Part shown: piece by piece, positions 15,191-22,893 of the stretch
Layout of the letters: every line of letters begins with the position of its first letter
Numbering within the stretch: position 1 is the first letter of the stretch
Origin: Amycolatopsis kentuckyensis
Lineage (GTDB): Bacteria; Actinomycetota; Actinomycetes; Mycobacteriales; Pseudonocardiaceae
Assembly (NCBI RefSeq): GCF_002155975.1
Contig: NZ_MUMI01000222.1
Coordinates: 1 to 34,351, forward strand
Direction of reading: 5' to 3'
DNA length: 34,351 nucleotides
Made by a program: the position numbers and the translations under genes
Notes under the pieces: generated by a model
The model's input: only the letters and a program-made list of their open reading frames with translations
Databases searched by the model: none
What the model was told of the DNA's origin: nothing

Positions 15191-15631
15191 ATGTTCGGAC
15201 GATTCAAGGACGTGGCCCTGTTGCTGGGGAGGATCGGCGTCGCGGTCGTCTTCCTCGCACACGGGCTCCAGAAGTGGAACAACGGCATCGACGGCACGGC
15301 GAAGTTCTTCGAGATGTCGGGCATCCCGCTGCCGACGGCCGCCGCGGTCTTCGCGATGACCGTCGAGATCCTCGGCTCGGTCGCCTTCATCGTGGGCTTC
15401 CTGCTGCCGCTCGTGGGGATCGGCTACGTCGTCATCTCGGTCGGCGCGCTGCTTTCGGTGCACATCGACAACGGCCTGACCGGCCAGGGCGGCTACGAAC
15501 TGGTCCTGGTGCTGGCGCTCGCCGGGCTCGCCCTCGGCTTCAACGGCGGCCGGCTCTCGCTCGACCACCTGCTGTGGGGCCGCAAGCGCGCCCGCCGCGA
15601 CGTCGAGGCGGGCGAACTGCAGAACGCCTGA
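15191..15631 (+). CDS. DoxX family membrane protein
   Basis: The 146-residue protein has four predicted TM helices. It begins with the DoxX signature: LLLGRIGVAVVFLAHGLQKW, a short amphipathic segment, SGIPLPTAAAVFAMTVEILG, and then GFLLPLVGIGYVVISVGALL. DoxX proteins are linked to quinone, thiosulfate or redox stress functions in several bacteria; the specific role here is not known. ATG 15191 follows CGGGAG. The gene ends 10 bp before a perfect hairpin terminator shared with the convergent TIGR03089 gene. Confidence 0.9.
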   Translation: MFGRFKDVALLLGRIGVAVVFLAHGLQKWNNGIDGTAKFFEMSGIPLPTAAAVFAMTVEILGSVAFIVGFLLPLVGIGYVVISVGALLSVHIDNGLTGQGGYELVLVLALAGLALGFNGGRLSLDHLLWGRKRARRDVEAGELQNA

Positions 15632-15641
15632 CCCGCACCTC

Positions 15642-15676
15642 CGTGAAGGCCACCTCGTTTCGAGGTGGCCTTCACG
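15642..15676. terminator. Bidirectional terminator: perfect 16-bp-arm hairpin
   Basis: CGTGAAGGCCACCTCG and CGAGGTGGCCTTCACG form perfect arms around the loop TTT. The hairpin lies between convergent stop codons (15631 and 15680), so it can serve both genes. Confidence 0.85.
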
Positions 15677-15679
15677 TGT

Positions 15680-16384
15680 TCACGCCGGGAGGTCCGCCGT
15701 GGTGCGTTCGGCTTCGCGCCGGGCGGCGAGTTTGGCCGGGTCCGCGTTGCTGACGTGGACCAGGTGGGCGCCCGCGGCCAGGGGGACGAGCAGGCCGTCG
15801 AGGACGCCGTCGGGCGAGGTCCAGTCCCGGGTGGACAGCACCCGGTCGCCCGCGGTGAGGCCGAGTTTCGCGGCACGGGCCCTGGCTTCGGCCAGCACGT
15901 CGTCCACAGTGGACTCGAAGAGCGCGGCCGTCGTGCCGGGGACCGGGAAGAGCGGGTGGTACTGGTCGCCCGCCAGCCGCGCCTCGCTCAGGTAGTCGAA
16001 CGCGCCGCCGCCCGGCGGCTCGGCGAGGCCGCGGCCCATCGGGTCGAGCGTCACGACGGCGGTGGCCGCCGCGCCGGTCGGTTCCGGGTCGTCCGGCCCG
16101 ACGAACGCCACCCGCGCGCCGGCGCCCTCGGTCACCACGCGCGCCCCGCACCACCACGCCCCGAGCAGCACGCCGACGGTCTGCCAGTGCGCCGGGAGCT
16201 GCACGGCCACGGCGTCGCCCGGCTCGACGTCGAACTCCTCGGTCAGCCAGTTGGCCGTCTTCGCCGCCCAGTTCGCGGTGGTCGCCACGGACAGCTCGAC
16301 GCGGCTGCCCAGCTGGTCGTCGTAGTGGGTGATCAGCGGTTGGGCGGCCGGCAGCGGGCGCAGCAGCTCGTCGGTCAGGCTCAT
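15680..16384 (-). CDS. TIGR03089 family protein (AMP-ligase-like N-terminal fragment)
   Basis: The 234-residue protein matches the TIGR03089 layout. It resembles the first part of an adenylate-forming enzyme (TANWAAKTANWLTEEFDVEP, GDAVAVQLPAHWQTVGVLLG, ARVAFVGPDD, GDRVLSTRDWTSPDG, LVPLAAGAHLVHVSN). It lacks the ATP-binding Gly/Thr loop and the C-terminal catalytic domain, so ligase activity is not expected. In mycobacteria the homologue (Rv3268) lies beside the LCP gene cpsA, as here, which suggests a cell-wall-linked role. ATG 16384 has TAGCCT 7 nt upstream, a leaderless pattern. Confidence 0.88.
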   Translation of the reverse strand: MSLTDELLRPLPAAQPLITHYDDQLGSRVELSVATTANWAAKTANWLTEEFDVEPGDAVAVQLPAHWQTVGVLLGAWWCGARVVTEGAGARVAFVGPDDPEPTGAAATAVVTLDPMGRGLAEPPGGGAFDYLSEARLAGDQYHPLFPVPGTTAALFESTVDDVLAEARARAAKLGLTAGDRVLSTRDWTSPDGVLDGLLVPLAAGAHLVHVSNADPAKLAARREAERTTADLPA

Positions 16385-16391
16385 GGGGACA

Positions 16392-16397
16392 AGGCTA
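16392..16397 (-). promoter_or_regulatory. Putative leaderless -10 of the TIGR03089 gene
   Basis: Minus-strand TAGCCT is followed by 7 nt and ATG 16384. The adjacent inverted repeat GCGCGG-A-CCGCGC (16400-16412) lies just upstream and could be an operator or chance. Confidence 0.45.
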
Positions 16398-16422
16398 AAG
16401 CGCGGACCGCGCGCTCTGCCGG

Positions 16423-16452
16423 TTGACACCGGATGATCGATCTCAGTACCTT
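16423..16452 (+). promoter_or_regulatory. Promoter of the SDR gene at 16493
   Basis: TTGACA (16423-16428) is a perfect -35. TACCTT (16447-16452) is a TAnnnT -10 with an 18-bp spacer. This is the best sigma-70-type promoter in the window and reads toward the SDR gene. Confidence 0.65.
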
Positions 16453-16454
16453 TG

Positions 16455-16468
16455 CTTTGAAAACAAAG
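16455..16468. promoter_or_regulatory. Candidate repressor operator CTTTG-N4-CAAAG
   Basis: The AT-rich inverted repeat CTTTGAAAACAAAG sits immediately downstream of the -10, over the expected transcription start of the SDR gene. It stands out in GC-rich surroundings. HxlR/MarR-type winged-helix repressors commonly sit at such sites before SDR genes; no such regulator is adjacent, so the binder is unknown. Confidence 0.5.
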
Positions 16469-16492
16469 TCATCTCGGAAGCTGGGGGACCAC

Positions 16493-17329
16493 ATGACCAT
16501 TCTCGTCACCGGAGCCACCGGACACGTCGGCCGCGCGGTGGTCGACGCGCTCGTCGCCGCAGGTCAGGACGTCCGCGCGTCGAGCCGCGACGCCGCGAAG
16601 CTCGACCTTCCGGAAGGCGTCGCGAAGGTGAGCGCGGACCTGGAAGACCCTTCGACGTTGGAGCCCGCGCTCGACGGCGTCTCCGCGGCCTTCCTGTACA
16701 CGCGGCCGCAGGGGATCGAAGGATTCGTGAAGGCGGCCGAGGCGGCCGGGGTGCGGCACGTCGTGCTGCTGTCCTCGGCCGCGACGCTCGAACCGGACGC
16801 CGCGGAGAGCCGGATCGCGGGGCTGCACCGCGCGGTCGAGCAGGCACTGGCCGCGGGGTCGTTCGCTTCGACGGCGTTGAACCCGGGCGCGTTCGCGACG
16901 AACACGCTGGGCTGGCGCGCGGACATCGCGGAGGGCGTGGTCCGCACGGCGTACCCGGATTCGCGGATCGGGGCGATCCACGAGCGGGACATCGCCGACG
17001 TCGCGGCCCGGATCCTGATCGACGGCTCGCACGACGGGGAGTCGCTCGCGCTGACGGGCCCGGAGCCGATCTCGTTCCGCGAGCAGGCCGAGGTGCTCTC
17101 GGACGTCCTCGGCCGGCCGTTGCGGGTCGAAGAACTGACGGTGGACCAGGCGATCGAGCGGATGCTGGCGCTGGGCTGGCCGTCGGACGTGCCGGCGTCG
17201 GTGCTCGGGGCCTGGGCGCGGACGGTGGGGCAGCCGTCGCCGGTGACGGACCTGGTGCGCGAAGTAACCGGCCACGCGCCGCGGACGTTCCGCCAGTGGG
17301 CGGAAGAGCACCGCGCCGACTTCAGTTGA
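16493..17329 (+). CDS. NAD(P)-binding atypical SDR (NmrA/QOR2-like)
   Basis: The 278-residue protein has an N-terminal Rossmann fold beginning ILVTGATGHVGRAVVDALV, the GxxGxxG dinucleotide site, and VRASSRDAAKL for the adenosine/phosphate site. HVVLLSSAATLEPD and FASTALNPGAFATNTLGW are typical of atypical SDRs of the NmrA/quinone-oxidoreductase-2 type, which lack a strict YxxxK. The C-terminal part (LTGPEPISFREQAEVLSDVL, WAEEHRADFS) fits the same group. A role as an NADPH-dependent reductase or redox sensor is likely but the substrate is unknown. ATG 16493 follows GGGGGA. Its stop overlaps the convergent LCP gene by 8 bp. Confidence 0.87.
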   Translation: MTILVTGATGHVGRAVVDALVAAGQDVRASSRDAAKLDLPEGVAKVSADLEDPSTLEPALDGVSAAFLYTRPQGIEGFVKAAEAAGVRHVVLLSSAATLEPDAAESRIAGLHRAVEQALAAGSFASTALNPGAFATNTLGWRADIAEGVVRTAYPDSRIGAIHERDIADVAARILIDGSHDGESLALTGPEPISFREQAEVLSDVLGRPLRVEELTVDQAIERMLALGWPSDVPASVLGAWARTVGQPSPVTDLVREVTGHAPRTFRQWAEEHRADFS

Positions 17330-18593
17330 CGCAGGTGACTCCGGGGGAGGCTCGGAGCAGCGGTGCCGCGGCGGGGGCGGCGCCGCTGCCCGAGCCGCCA
17401 CCCGCGGGCGCCTGGGCCGCGGCCGGGGCGGGGCGGCCCGCCAGGCCCGCCACGAACTCGCGGACCGCCTTCAGGTCGATCTGCACGATGCTCTGACCGT
17501 CCCCGCTGCGGCCGTTCGCCGTCACCACCGGGATCGTCGCGAACGTCAGGTCGCCCGACGCGATCCCCTTGGCCTGCTGCGCGAACTGCAGCAGGTCGAG
17601 GCCCGGGTCCAGGGTCAGCGACCGGTGGACGGCGTCCATCAGGTCGTTGAGCGTGCCCGGGCTGGTCAGCGTGCCCGCCGACAGCAGCTGGTGCAGCGCC
17701 GACGACAGGAACGCCTGCTGCCGGACGATCCGGTCCAGGTCGCCGCGCGGCAGGTTCTTGCGCTGCCGGACGAACGACAGCGCCTCGCCGCCCGAGACCG
17801 TCTGCTCGCCGCGGCGGAAGCTCGCGCCCGAATCCTTGTCCTCGGTCGCGTGGTTCAGGCACACCTTGACCCCGCCGAGCGCCTCGGTCAGCAGGTAGAA
17901 GCCCAGCAGGTTGATCTCGGCGTAGTGGTCGATCCGCACCTGCGTCAGGTCCTGCACCGCCTGCACCAGCACGCGACGGCCCTCGGTGTCGGAGTCACGC
18001 TCGATCTTCGCCTGGTCGCGCTCGCCCTGCCCGCGCAACGCCTGCGCGAAGTGGGCCTTCGCGATGCCGTACGCCGAGTTGATCTTCGCCTCGCCGCGGC
18101 CCGGGATGGCCGTCCACGTGTCGCGCGGGATCGAGACCGCCGAGGGCTTGGCGCCGCTCTTCGGGATCCGCAGCAGGATCATCGTGTCGGTGTTCACCGC
18201 GCCGTTGTTGGCTTCGGTGCGCAGCTGCCGCAGCACCCGCGCCGGCAGCGCGTTGCCCTGGGCGTCCGTGCGCGCGTCGCTGCCGACGAGCAGGATGTCC
18301 TCCGCGCCGTCGTCCGCGGGCGGTGGCGCGGGCTCGCCGGCCCGCGGGGTGAGCGCGTCGGTCGTCGGGACCGTGCTCTGCAGCTGGTCCTTGGTGACGT
18401 AGACGTAGCCGCTGGCGCCGAGCGCGAGCAGGGACACCAGGCCGACCGCCACCCGGCGCGTCACCCTGCCCGCCCGACGCATCCGTGACGGCGCCGGAGC
18501 GGCAGCCTGCCGCGGAAACGGCGACGGCTTCCAGTCGTCGCTCTGCGTCACCGATTCGGTGATTTTCTCCGGTTCTTCCTGCTCGTCTGCCAC
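17322..18593 (-). CDS. LytR-CpsA-Psr (LCP) family cell-wall glycan ligase (copy 1)
   Basis: The 423-residue protein has a cytoplasmic Pro-rich N-terminus (about 70 residues), one TM helix (VAVGLVSLLALGASGYVYV) and an extracytoplasmic LCP domain. LCP motifs are DILLVGSDARTDAQGN, NTDTMILLRIP, VSIPRDTW with the conserved Arg-Asp, KINSAYGIAKAHF, DHYAEINLLGFYLLTEALGG, and LSFVRQRKNLPRGDLDRIVR. LCP enzymes transfer lipid-linked glycans such as arabinogalactan onto peptidoglycan. It lacks a LytR_C domain and ends in a Gly/Ala/Pro-rich tail with a final TCVN. Only two cysteines occur: KVCLN in the core and the one in the tail. GTG 18593 follows GGGGGAGGAAAG. It lies 37 bp downstream of a second LCP gene. 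Confidence 0.93.
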   Translation of the reverse strand: MADEQEEPEKITESVTQSDDWKPSPFPRQAAAPAPSRMRRAGRVTRRVAVGLVSLLALGASGYVYVTKDQLQSTVPTTDALTPRAGEPAPPPADDGAEDILLVGSDARTDAQGNALPARVLRQLRTEANNGAVNTDTMILLRIPKSGAKPSAVSIPRDTWTAIPGRGEAKINSAYGIAKAHFAQALRGQGERDQAKIERDSDTEGRRVLVQAVQDLTQVRIDHYAEINLLGFYLLTEALGGVKVCLNHATEDKDSGASFRRGEQTVSGGEALSFVRQRKNLPRGDLDRIVRQQAFLSSALHQLLSAGTLTSPGTLNDLMDAVHRSLTLDPGLDLLQFAQQAKGIASGDLTFATIPVVTANGRSGDGQSIVQIDLKAVREFVAGLAGRPAPAAAQAPAGGGSGSGAAPAAAPLLRASPGVTCVN

Positions 18594-18617
18594 GCTGGCT
18601 TTCCTCCCCCGAACACC

Positions 18618-18629
18618 CTGCGTACGCAG
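18618..18629. promoter_or_regulatory. 12-bp palindrome between the two LCP genes
   Basis: CTGCGTACGCAG is a perfect palindrome in the 37-bp gap between LCP copy 2 (ends 18631) and the ribosome site of copy 1. It is too short to call a terminator. Confidence 0.3.
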
Positions 18630-18630
18630 T

Positions 18631-20160
18631 CTAGTTGACGCAGGGGACGTCGCCCGCCGTGATCGGCGGCGCGGCGGGGGTGGACGAAACCACCGGCGGC
18701 TTCGCGGCCGACGACGTCGGCGCGCCACCGGCGCCCGCGGCCGAGTTCCGCATGTCCTTGCCCAGCAGCACGCGCACGTGCCCGGCGGGGACGTCGCGGT
18801 CCGGCTCGGCCTGCACCGCGGTGCCCAGCGCCTGCTTGACCAGGGCCAGCGCGGCGTCGTCGCCCGGGTGGTAGCGGACGACGGTGGAGTTGCGGGTGCT
18901 CAGCCGCTGGTCCGCGGCGAGCGTGAAGCCCTTGCCCTGCAGCGTGGTGTGCGTCTGGGCGGCCAGCGACGGCGAACCCGAGCCGTCGAACAGCTCGACC
19001 GTGACGGCCTGCGCGCCGGCCAGTTGCGTCGACGTCGGCGCCGCCGGGGTGTCGCCGTCCGAGGTCAGCCGCGCCACCTCCGCCGCCACCTGGGCCGGGT
19101 CGACGCGCAGCACGTCGGCGCCGCCGATGTTCGCGTTGCCCAGCGTGGGGATGGTGTGGAACTCGATCCGGCCGCCGGTCAGGCCGCGCATCTGCTCGGC
19201 GAACTCCGTCAGGTCCCAGCCCTGGGACAGCACGACCGACTTCTTCACCGCCGACACGAGGTCGGCGATCTTGCCCGGGCTGGTCAGCACGTCGGTCGAG
19301 ATGACCTTGCGGGCCAGGCCGGAGAGGAACGCCTGCTGCCGGGCGATCCGGTCGAGGTCGTAGTTGGGCAGGCCGTAGCGCTGGCGGACGAACGCGAGCG
19401 CCTGCACGCCTTCGATCGTCTGGCGCCCGCCCGGCAGGTCGACGCCGGACTTCGTTTCCTTCACCGGTCCCTTGAGGCAGACCTCGACGCCGCCGATGGA
19501 CTTGGTGATCTCGTAGAAGCTCGCCAGGTTGACCTCGGCGTAGCGGTCGATCATGCCCGGCTTGCCGATGAACTTCTCGATCGTCGCGATCAGGTTCTTG
19601 CGCCCGGCGACCTTCGCTTCCTGGTCGGCCTGCTTCAGGTCGGTCATGCCCTGGCGCTGCAACGTCCGGTAAGTGTCCGTGTACGCGTAGACGAACGCGC
19701 TGTTGAGCTTGTGCTTGCCGAAGCCGCCGGTCAGTTCCACCCACGAGTCGCGGGGGAACGAGATCGCGATCGCCTGCTTCCCGTTCTGGGGGATGTGCAC
19801 GAGGATCATCGTGTCGGTGTTCAGCTCGCCGTCCGAGACGCCGGCGTGCAGCATGTCCAGCACCTCGCGGGGCAGCGGGTTGCCCTGCGCGTCGGTGCGG
19901 CTGTCCTGGCCGACCAGGAGGATGTCGACCGCGCCGTCGAGCGGCTTCGCGTGCGCCTCGGTGTCGGCGAAGACGTTCGTGGTCGTCAGGCCGGTGTTCG
20001 GGTCGCCGATGTAGTGCCAGCCGTACCAGGTCAGCGCCAGGATCGCGACGGACAGCAACGACACCACGACCTTGCCGCCGCGGCGGGCGAAGACCGCGAC
20101 ACCGCCGCCGTTCGGTTGCCTTCGGCGCGCCGGGATGGTCGGCGCAGCCTGCTCGGTCAC
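18631..20160 (-). CDS. LytR-CpsA-Psr family ligase with LytR_C domain (copy 2)
   Basis: The 509-residue protein has a short basic N-terminus, a TM helix (VVVSLLSVAILALTWYGWHY) and an extracytoplasmic LCP domain with DILLVGQDSRTDAQGN, NTDTMILVHIP, ISFPRDSWVEL, KHKLNSAFVYAYTD, DRYAEVNLASFYEITKSIGG and LAFVRQRYGLPNYDLDRIAR. A LytR_C-type domain follows at about residues 370-465 (AVTVELFDGSGSPSLAAQT, STVVRYHPGDDAALALVKQA). The protein ends in a Ser/Thr/Pro tail with PCVN. It should attach polyprenyl-linked glycan to the wall, like mycobacterial CpsA/Lcp1. It too has only two cysteines (EVCLK and PCVN). GTG 20160 has GGGGAGGAAG upstream, nearly the same leader as copy 1. Confidence 0.93.
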   Translation of the reverse strand: MTEQAAPTIPARRRQPNGGGVAVFARRGGKVVVSLLSVAILALTWYGWHYIGDPNTGLTTTNVFADTEAHAKPLDGAVDILLVGQDSRTDAQGNPLPREVLDMLHAGVSDGELNTDTMILVHIPQNGKQAIAISFPRDSWVELTGGFGKHKLNSAFVYAYTDTYRTLQRQGMTDLKQADQEAKVAGRKNLIATIEKFIGKPGMIDRYAEVNLASFYEITKSIGGVEVCLKGPVKETKSGVDLPGGRQTIEGVQALAFVRQRYGLPNYDLDRIARQQAFLSGLARKVISTDVLTSPGKIADLVSAVKKSVVLSQGWDLTEFAEQMRGLTGGRIEFHTIPTLGNANIGGADVLRVDPAQVAAEVARLTSDGDTPAAPTSTQLAGAQAVTVELFDGSGSPSLAAQTHTTLQGKGFTLAADQRLSTRNSTVVRYHPGDDAALALVKQALGTAVQAEPDRDVPAGHVRVLLGKDMRNSAAGAGGAPTSSAAKPPVVSSTPAAPPITAGDVPCVN

Positions 20161-20218
20161 GCGCTTCCTCCCCTGTGACCCCGTGCTTCCCCCAGGACAC
20201 CAGTGTGCCTCACCGGAG

Positions 20219-20224
20219 ACTCTA
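20219..20224 (-). promoter_or_regulatory. Putative -10 of the LCP operon
   Basis: Minus-strand TAGAGT fits TAnnnT about 59 bp before GTG 20160. No clear -35 is seen. Confidence 0.3.
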
Positions 20225-20247
20225 CTGAGGGCGTTGTGGGACCTCCG

Positions 20248-20253
20248 TAGGCT
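20248..20253 (+). promoter_or_regulatory. Putative -10 of rmlB
   Basis: TAGGCT fits TAnnnT and gives a leader of about 35 nt with GAGGAAAGGCGGGAAG before ATG 20297. A 6-bp hairpin (GCCCCG/CGGGGC, 20265-20278) lies in the leader. Confidence 0.35.
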
Positions 20254-20296
20254 GGGGGCGAATTGCCCCGCCCGGGGCGTGAGGAAAGGCGGGAAG

Positions 20297-21286
20297 ATGC
20301 GGGTCCTGGTCACCGGTGGTGCCGGCTTCATCGGGTCGCACTACGTCCGGCAGGTGCTGACCGGCGCCTACCCGGCGCTGCGTGACGCCGAGGTGGTCGT
20401 GCTGGACAAGCTCACCTACGCGGGCAACGAGGCCAACCTGGCCCCGGTCGCCGCCGACCCGCGGCTGCGCTTCGTACGCGGCGACATCTGCGACACCGCG
20501 CTGGTCGCCGAGGTGATGGCCGGGGTGGACCTCGTCGTGCACTTCGCCGCGGAGTCGCATGTGGACCGCTCGATCCTCGGCGCCGCCGACTTCGTGCTGA
20601 CGAACGTGCTCGGCACGCAGAACCTGCTGCAGGCGGCCCTGGAAGCGGGTGTCGGCAAGTTCGTGCACGTGTCCACCGACGAGGTGTACGGCTCGATCGA
20701 GCACGGCTCGTGGACCGAAGACCACCTGCTGGAGCCGAATTCGCCGTACTCGGCGTCGAAGGCGTCGTCCGACCTGGTGGCGCGCTCGTTCTTCCGCACC
20801 CACGGGCTGCCGGTGTGCATCACCCGGTGTTCCAACAACTACGGTCCGTACCAGTTCCCGGAGAAGGTCATCCCGCTGTTCGTCACCAGCCTGCTGGACG
20901 GGCGGAAGGTGCCGCTCTACGGCGACGGGCTCAACGTCCGTGACTGGCTGCACGTGGACGACCACTGCCACGGCATCCAGCTGGTCGCCGACGGTGGCCG
21001 GCCGGGCGAGATCTACAACATCGGCGGCGGCACCGAGCTGACGAACCGGTCGCTGACGGAGAAGCTGCTCGAGGCGGTCGGCGCGGGCTGGGACAGCGTC
21101 GAACCGGTCGAGGACCGCAAGGGCCACGACCGCCGGTACTCGGTGGACATCACGAAGATCGGCGAGGAGCTGGGGTACGCTCCGCGCGTCTCCTTCGAGG
21201 ACGGTCTGGCCGAGACAGTGGCCTGGTACCGGGACAACCGTGCGTGGTGGGAGCCGCTGGCCGGGCGGGCCGCGCTGAAGAAGTAG
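20297..21286 (+). CDS. rmlB: dTDP-glucose 4,6-dehydratase
   Basis: The 329-residue extended SDR catalyses the second step of dTDP-L-rhamnose synthesis, converting dTDP-glucose to dTDP-4-keto-6-deoxyglucose. Seen: VTGGAGFIGSHYVRQ at the NAD site, HFAAESHVDRS, the catalytic STDEVYGS (about 126-133, with Thr-Asp-Glu), YSASK (about 151-155), CSNNYGPYQFPEKVIPLFV, and GLNVRDWLHVDDHC. Length and motifs are canonical. It is followed 12 bp later by rmlD. It is divergent from the LCP pair, and this grouping is conserved in arabinogalactan-making actinobacteria. Confidence 0.96.
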   Translation: MRVLVTGGAGFIGSHYVRQVLTGAYPALRDAEVVVLDKLTYAGNEANLAPVAADPRLRFVRGDICDTALVAEVMAGVDLVVHFAAESHVDRSILGAADFVLTNVLGTQNLLQAALEAGVGKFVHVSTDEVYGSIEHGSWTEDHLLEPNSPYSASKASSDLVARSFFRTHGLPVCITRCSNNYGPYQFPEKVIPLFVTSLLDGRKVPLYGDGLNVRDWLHVDDHCHGIQLVADGGRPGEIYNIGGGTELTNRSLTEKLLEAVGAGWDSVEPVEDRKGHDRRYSVDITKIGEELGYAPRVSFEDGLAETVAWYRDNRAWWEPLAGRAALKK

Positions 21287-21298
21287 AGGAAGTTTTCC

Positions 21299-22186
21299 GT
21301 GCCGCTGACGGTACTCGTGCCCGGGGGTTCCGGGCAGCTCGGCCGGGATCTCGCCGCGCTGGCGTCCCCTTCGGTGGAGGTCGTGGCCCCGGGGTCCGCC
21401 GAGCTGGACGTGACGGAGACGGGCCAGGTGCTGGCCGCGGTCGGGGCGGTGGCCGAGCGCGCCCGGGAAGCGGGTGCGGCCCCGGTGGTGATCAACGCGG
21501 CCGCGTACACGGCGGTCGACAAGGCCGAGACGGACGAGGAACGCGCGTTCGCGGTGAACGCGGACGGGCCGCGCGTGCTGGCGGCGGCGTGCGCGTCCCG
21601 GCGGGTGCCGCTGATTCACGTGTCGACGGACTACGTGTTCCCGGGCGATGGTGTTGCGCCGTACGAACCTTCGGACGAACTGGGACCGCGCTCGGCGTAC
21701 GGCCGCACCAAGGCGGCGGGCGAGGACGCGGTGCTCGGGTCCGGGGCGTCGTCGTGGGTGGTGCGGACCGGGTGGCTCTACGGGCGGTCCGGGACGAACT
21801 TCGTGAAGACGATGGCTTCGCTCGAGGCCTCCCGCCCCGAGTTGTCCGTTGTGGACGATCAGGTGGGCGGTCCTACGTGGACGGCCGACCTGGCCGCCGG
21901 GCTGCTCGAACTGGCTACGCGGGTGGCTTCGGGTGCTGGGCCGTCGCAGCGGATCCTGCACTGCACGAACGCGGGTTCGGTGAGCTGGTGCGGCTTCGCG
22001 CGCGCGGTCTTCCGGCACCTGGGCGCGGACCCGGCACGGGTGCACCCGTGCACGACGGCGGAGTTCCCGCGCCCGGCAGCGCGTCCGGCGTACTCGGTGC
22101 TGTCGCCGGCCTCGTGGCGGGAGGCGGGGCTGACCCCGCTGCGGTCGTGGGAAGACGCCCTGGACGCCTACTTCGCGACGGCGTAG
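21299..22186 (+). CDS. rmlD: dTDP-4-dehydrorhamnose reductase
   Basis: The 295-residue SDR catalyses the last step of dTDP-L-rhamnose formation using NAD(P)H. Motifs: LVPGGSGQLGRDLAAL, INAAAYTAVDKAETD, HVSTDYVFPGDG, the catalytic YGRTK, VVRTGWLYGRSGTNFVKTM and DDQVGGPTWTADLA. GTG 21299 follows AGAGGAAG. Its end overlaps the convergent unknown gene at 22168 by 19 bp. rmlA and rmlC are not in the window and must lie elsewhere if the pathway is complete. Confidence 0.95.
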   Translation: MPLTVLVPGGSGQLGRDLAALASPSVEVVAPGSAELDVTETGQVLAAVGAVAERAREAGAAPVVINAAAYTAVDKAETDEERAFAVNADGPRVLAAACASRRVPLIHVSTDYVFPGDGVAPYEPSDELGPRSAYGRTKAAGEDAVLGSGASSWVVRTGWLYGRSGTNFVKTMASLEASRPELSVVDDQVGGPTWTADLAAGLLELATRVASGAGPSQRILHCTNAGSVSWCGFARAVFRHLGADPARVHPCTTAEFPRPAARPAYSVLSPASWREAGLTPLRSWEDALDAYFATA

Positions 22187-22746
22187 CAGCTGGCCAAGTC
22201 GTCCGGTGCGTTGTCGAGGACGGTCGGCAGCATCGCCATGATGGCGCTGCCCAGGACGTGGCTGCCGTCCGGCCGGTCGGCGACCCGGGCCCGGGCGAGC
22301 TCGCCTTCGACGATCGCGTGGAAGATGATCGCGATGTCCAGCCAGCAGTAGCCGCTCTTCAGCCGCAGCCCGTAGGCCGTGGCGACCTTCTCGTAGAGCT
22401 TCGCCCGCCGAGGCAGCAACTGGTCGAGCTGGGCGCGGCAGAACTCCCGGACCCCGGGGTGGTCCGGCAGGGCACTCCGGACGATCGTCTGCACGCCGGC
22501 CGGCGGATCCTCCAGCATCGTCCGCACTTCGACGTCGGCCAGGAGCCGCACGAACTCGGCCAGGCTGAGGTGTTCGACGAGCTGCTCGCTGGCCGCGTCC
22601 AGCTGGTTCAGGTGACCGCGCTGGAGCGCCAGCCGGAACAGGTCCGAGACCGGATCTCCGGGGCAGCGGTCGTTCCGTTCCCCGTCGTCGCGGAGCAACC
22701 GCAGTCCGATGTCGAGGAATTCGCGCCGTTCCGGATCGACCGGCAT
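22168..22746 (-). CDS. Unknown helical protein, possibly related to TetR-type C-terminal domains
   Basis: The 192-residue protein has no family I can name with confidence. It is almost entirely helical: REFLDIGLRLLRDDGERND, EQLVEHLSLAEFVRLLADVE, VREFCRAQLDQLLPRRAKLY, WLDIAIIFHAIVEGELARAR. The last two thirds resemble a TetR ligand-binding domain in length and helix pattern, but there is no N-terminal helix-turn-helix that I can see. ATG 22746 is chosen because GGAGGAGGC lies 3-4 nt upstream; ATG 22767 is a possible alternative. The 19-bp tail overlap with rmlD suggests it is a later insertion into the cell-wall locus. Confidence 0.72.
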   Translation of the reverse strand: MPVDPERREFLDIGLRLLRDDGERNDRCPGDPVSDLFRLALQRGHLNQLDAASEQLVEHLSLAEFVRLLADVEVRTMLEDPPAGVQTIVRSALPDHPGVREFCRAQLDQLLPRRAKLYEKVATAYGLRLKSGYCWLDIAIIFHAIVEGELARARVADRPDGSHVLGSAIMAMLPTVLDNAPDDLASCYAVAK

Positions 22747-22893
22747 AGGGGCCTCCTCCGAAGTCACCCGCTCGGCGACCTCGGACCGGTGCGCCGAATG
22801 TGGGAACTAGATCTCGGCGCGGTTGCCCTCTGTTACCGGTCCGGGTGCTCCGATATCGGGCCGTTGCCTCGACCGGACGCACTCACCAAGTGG

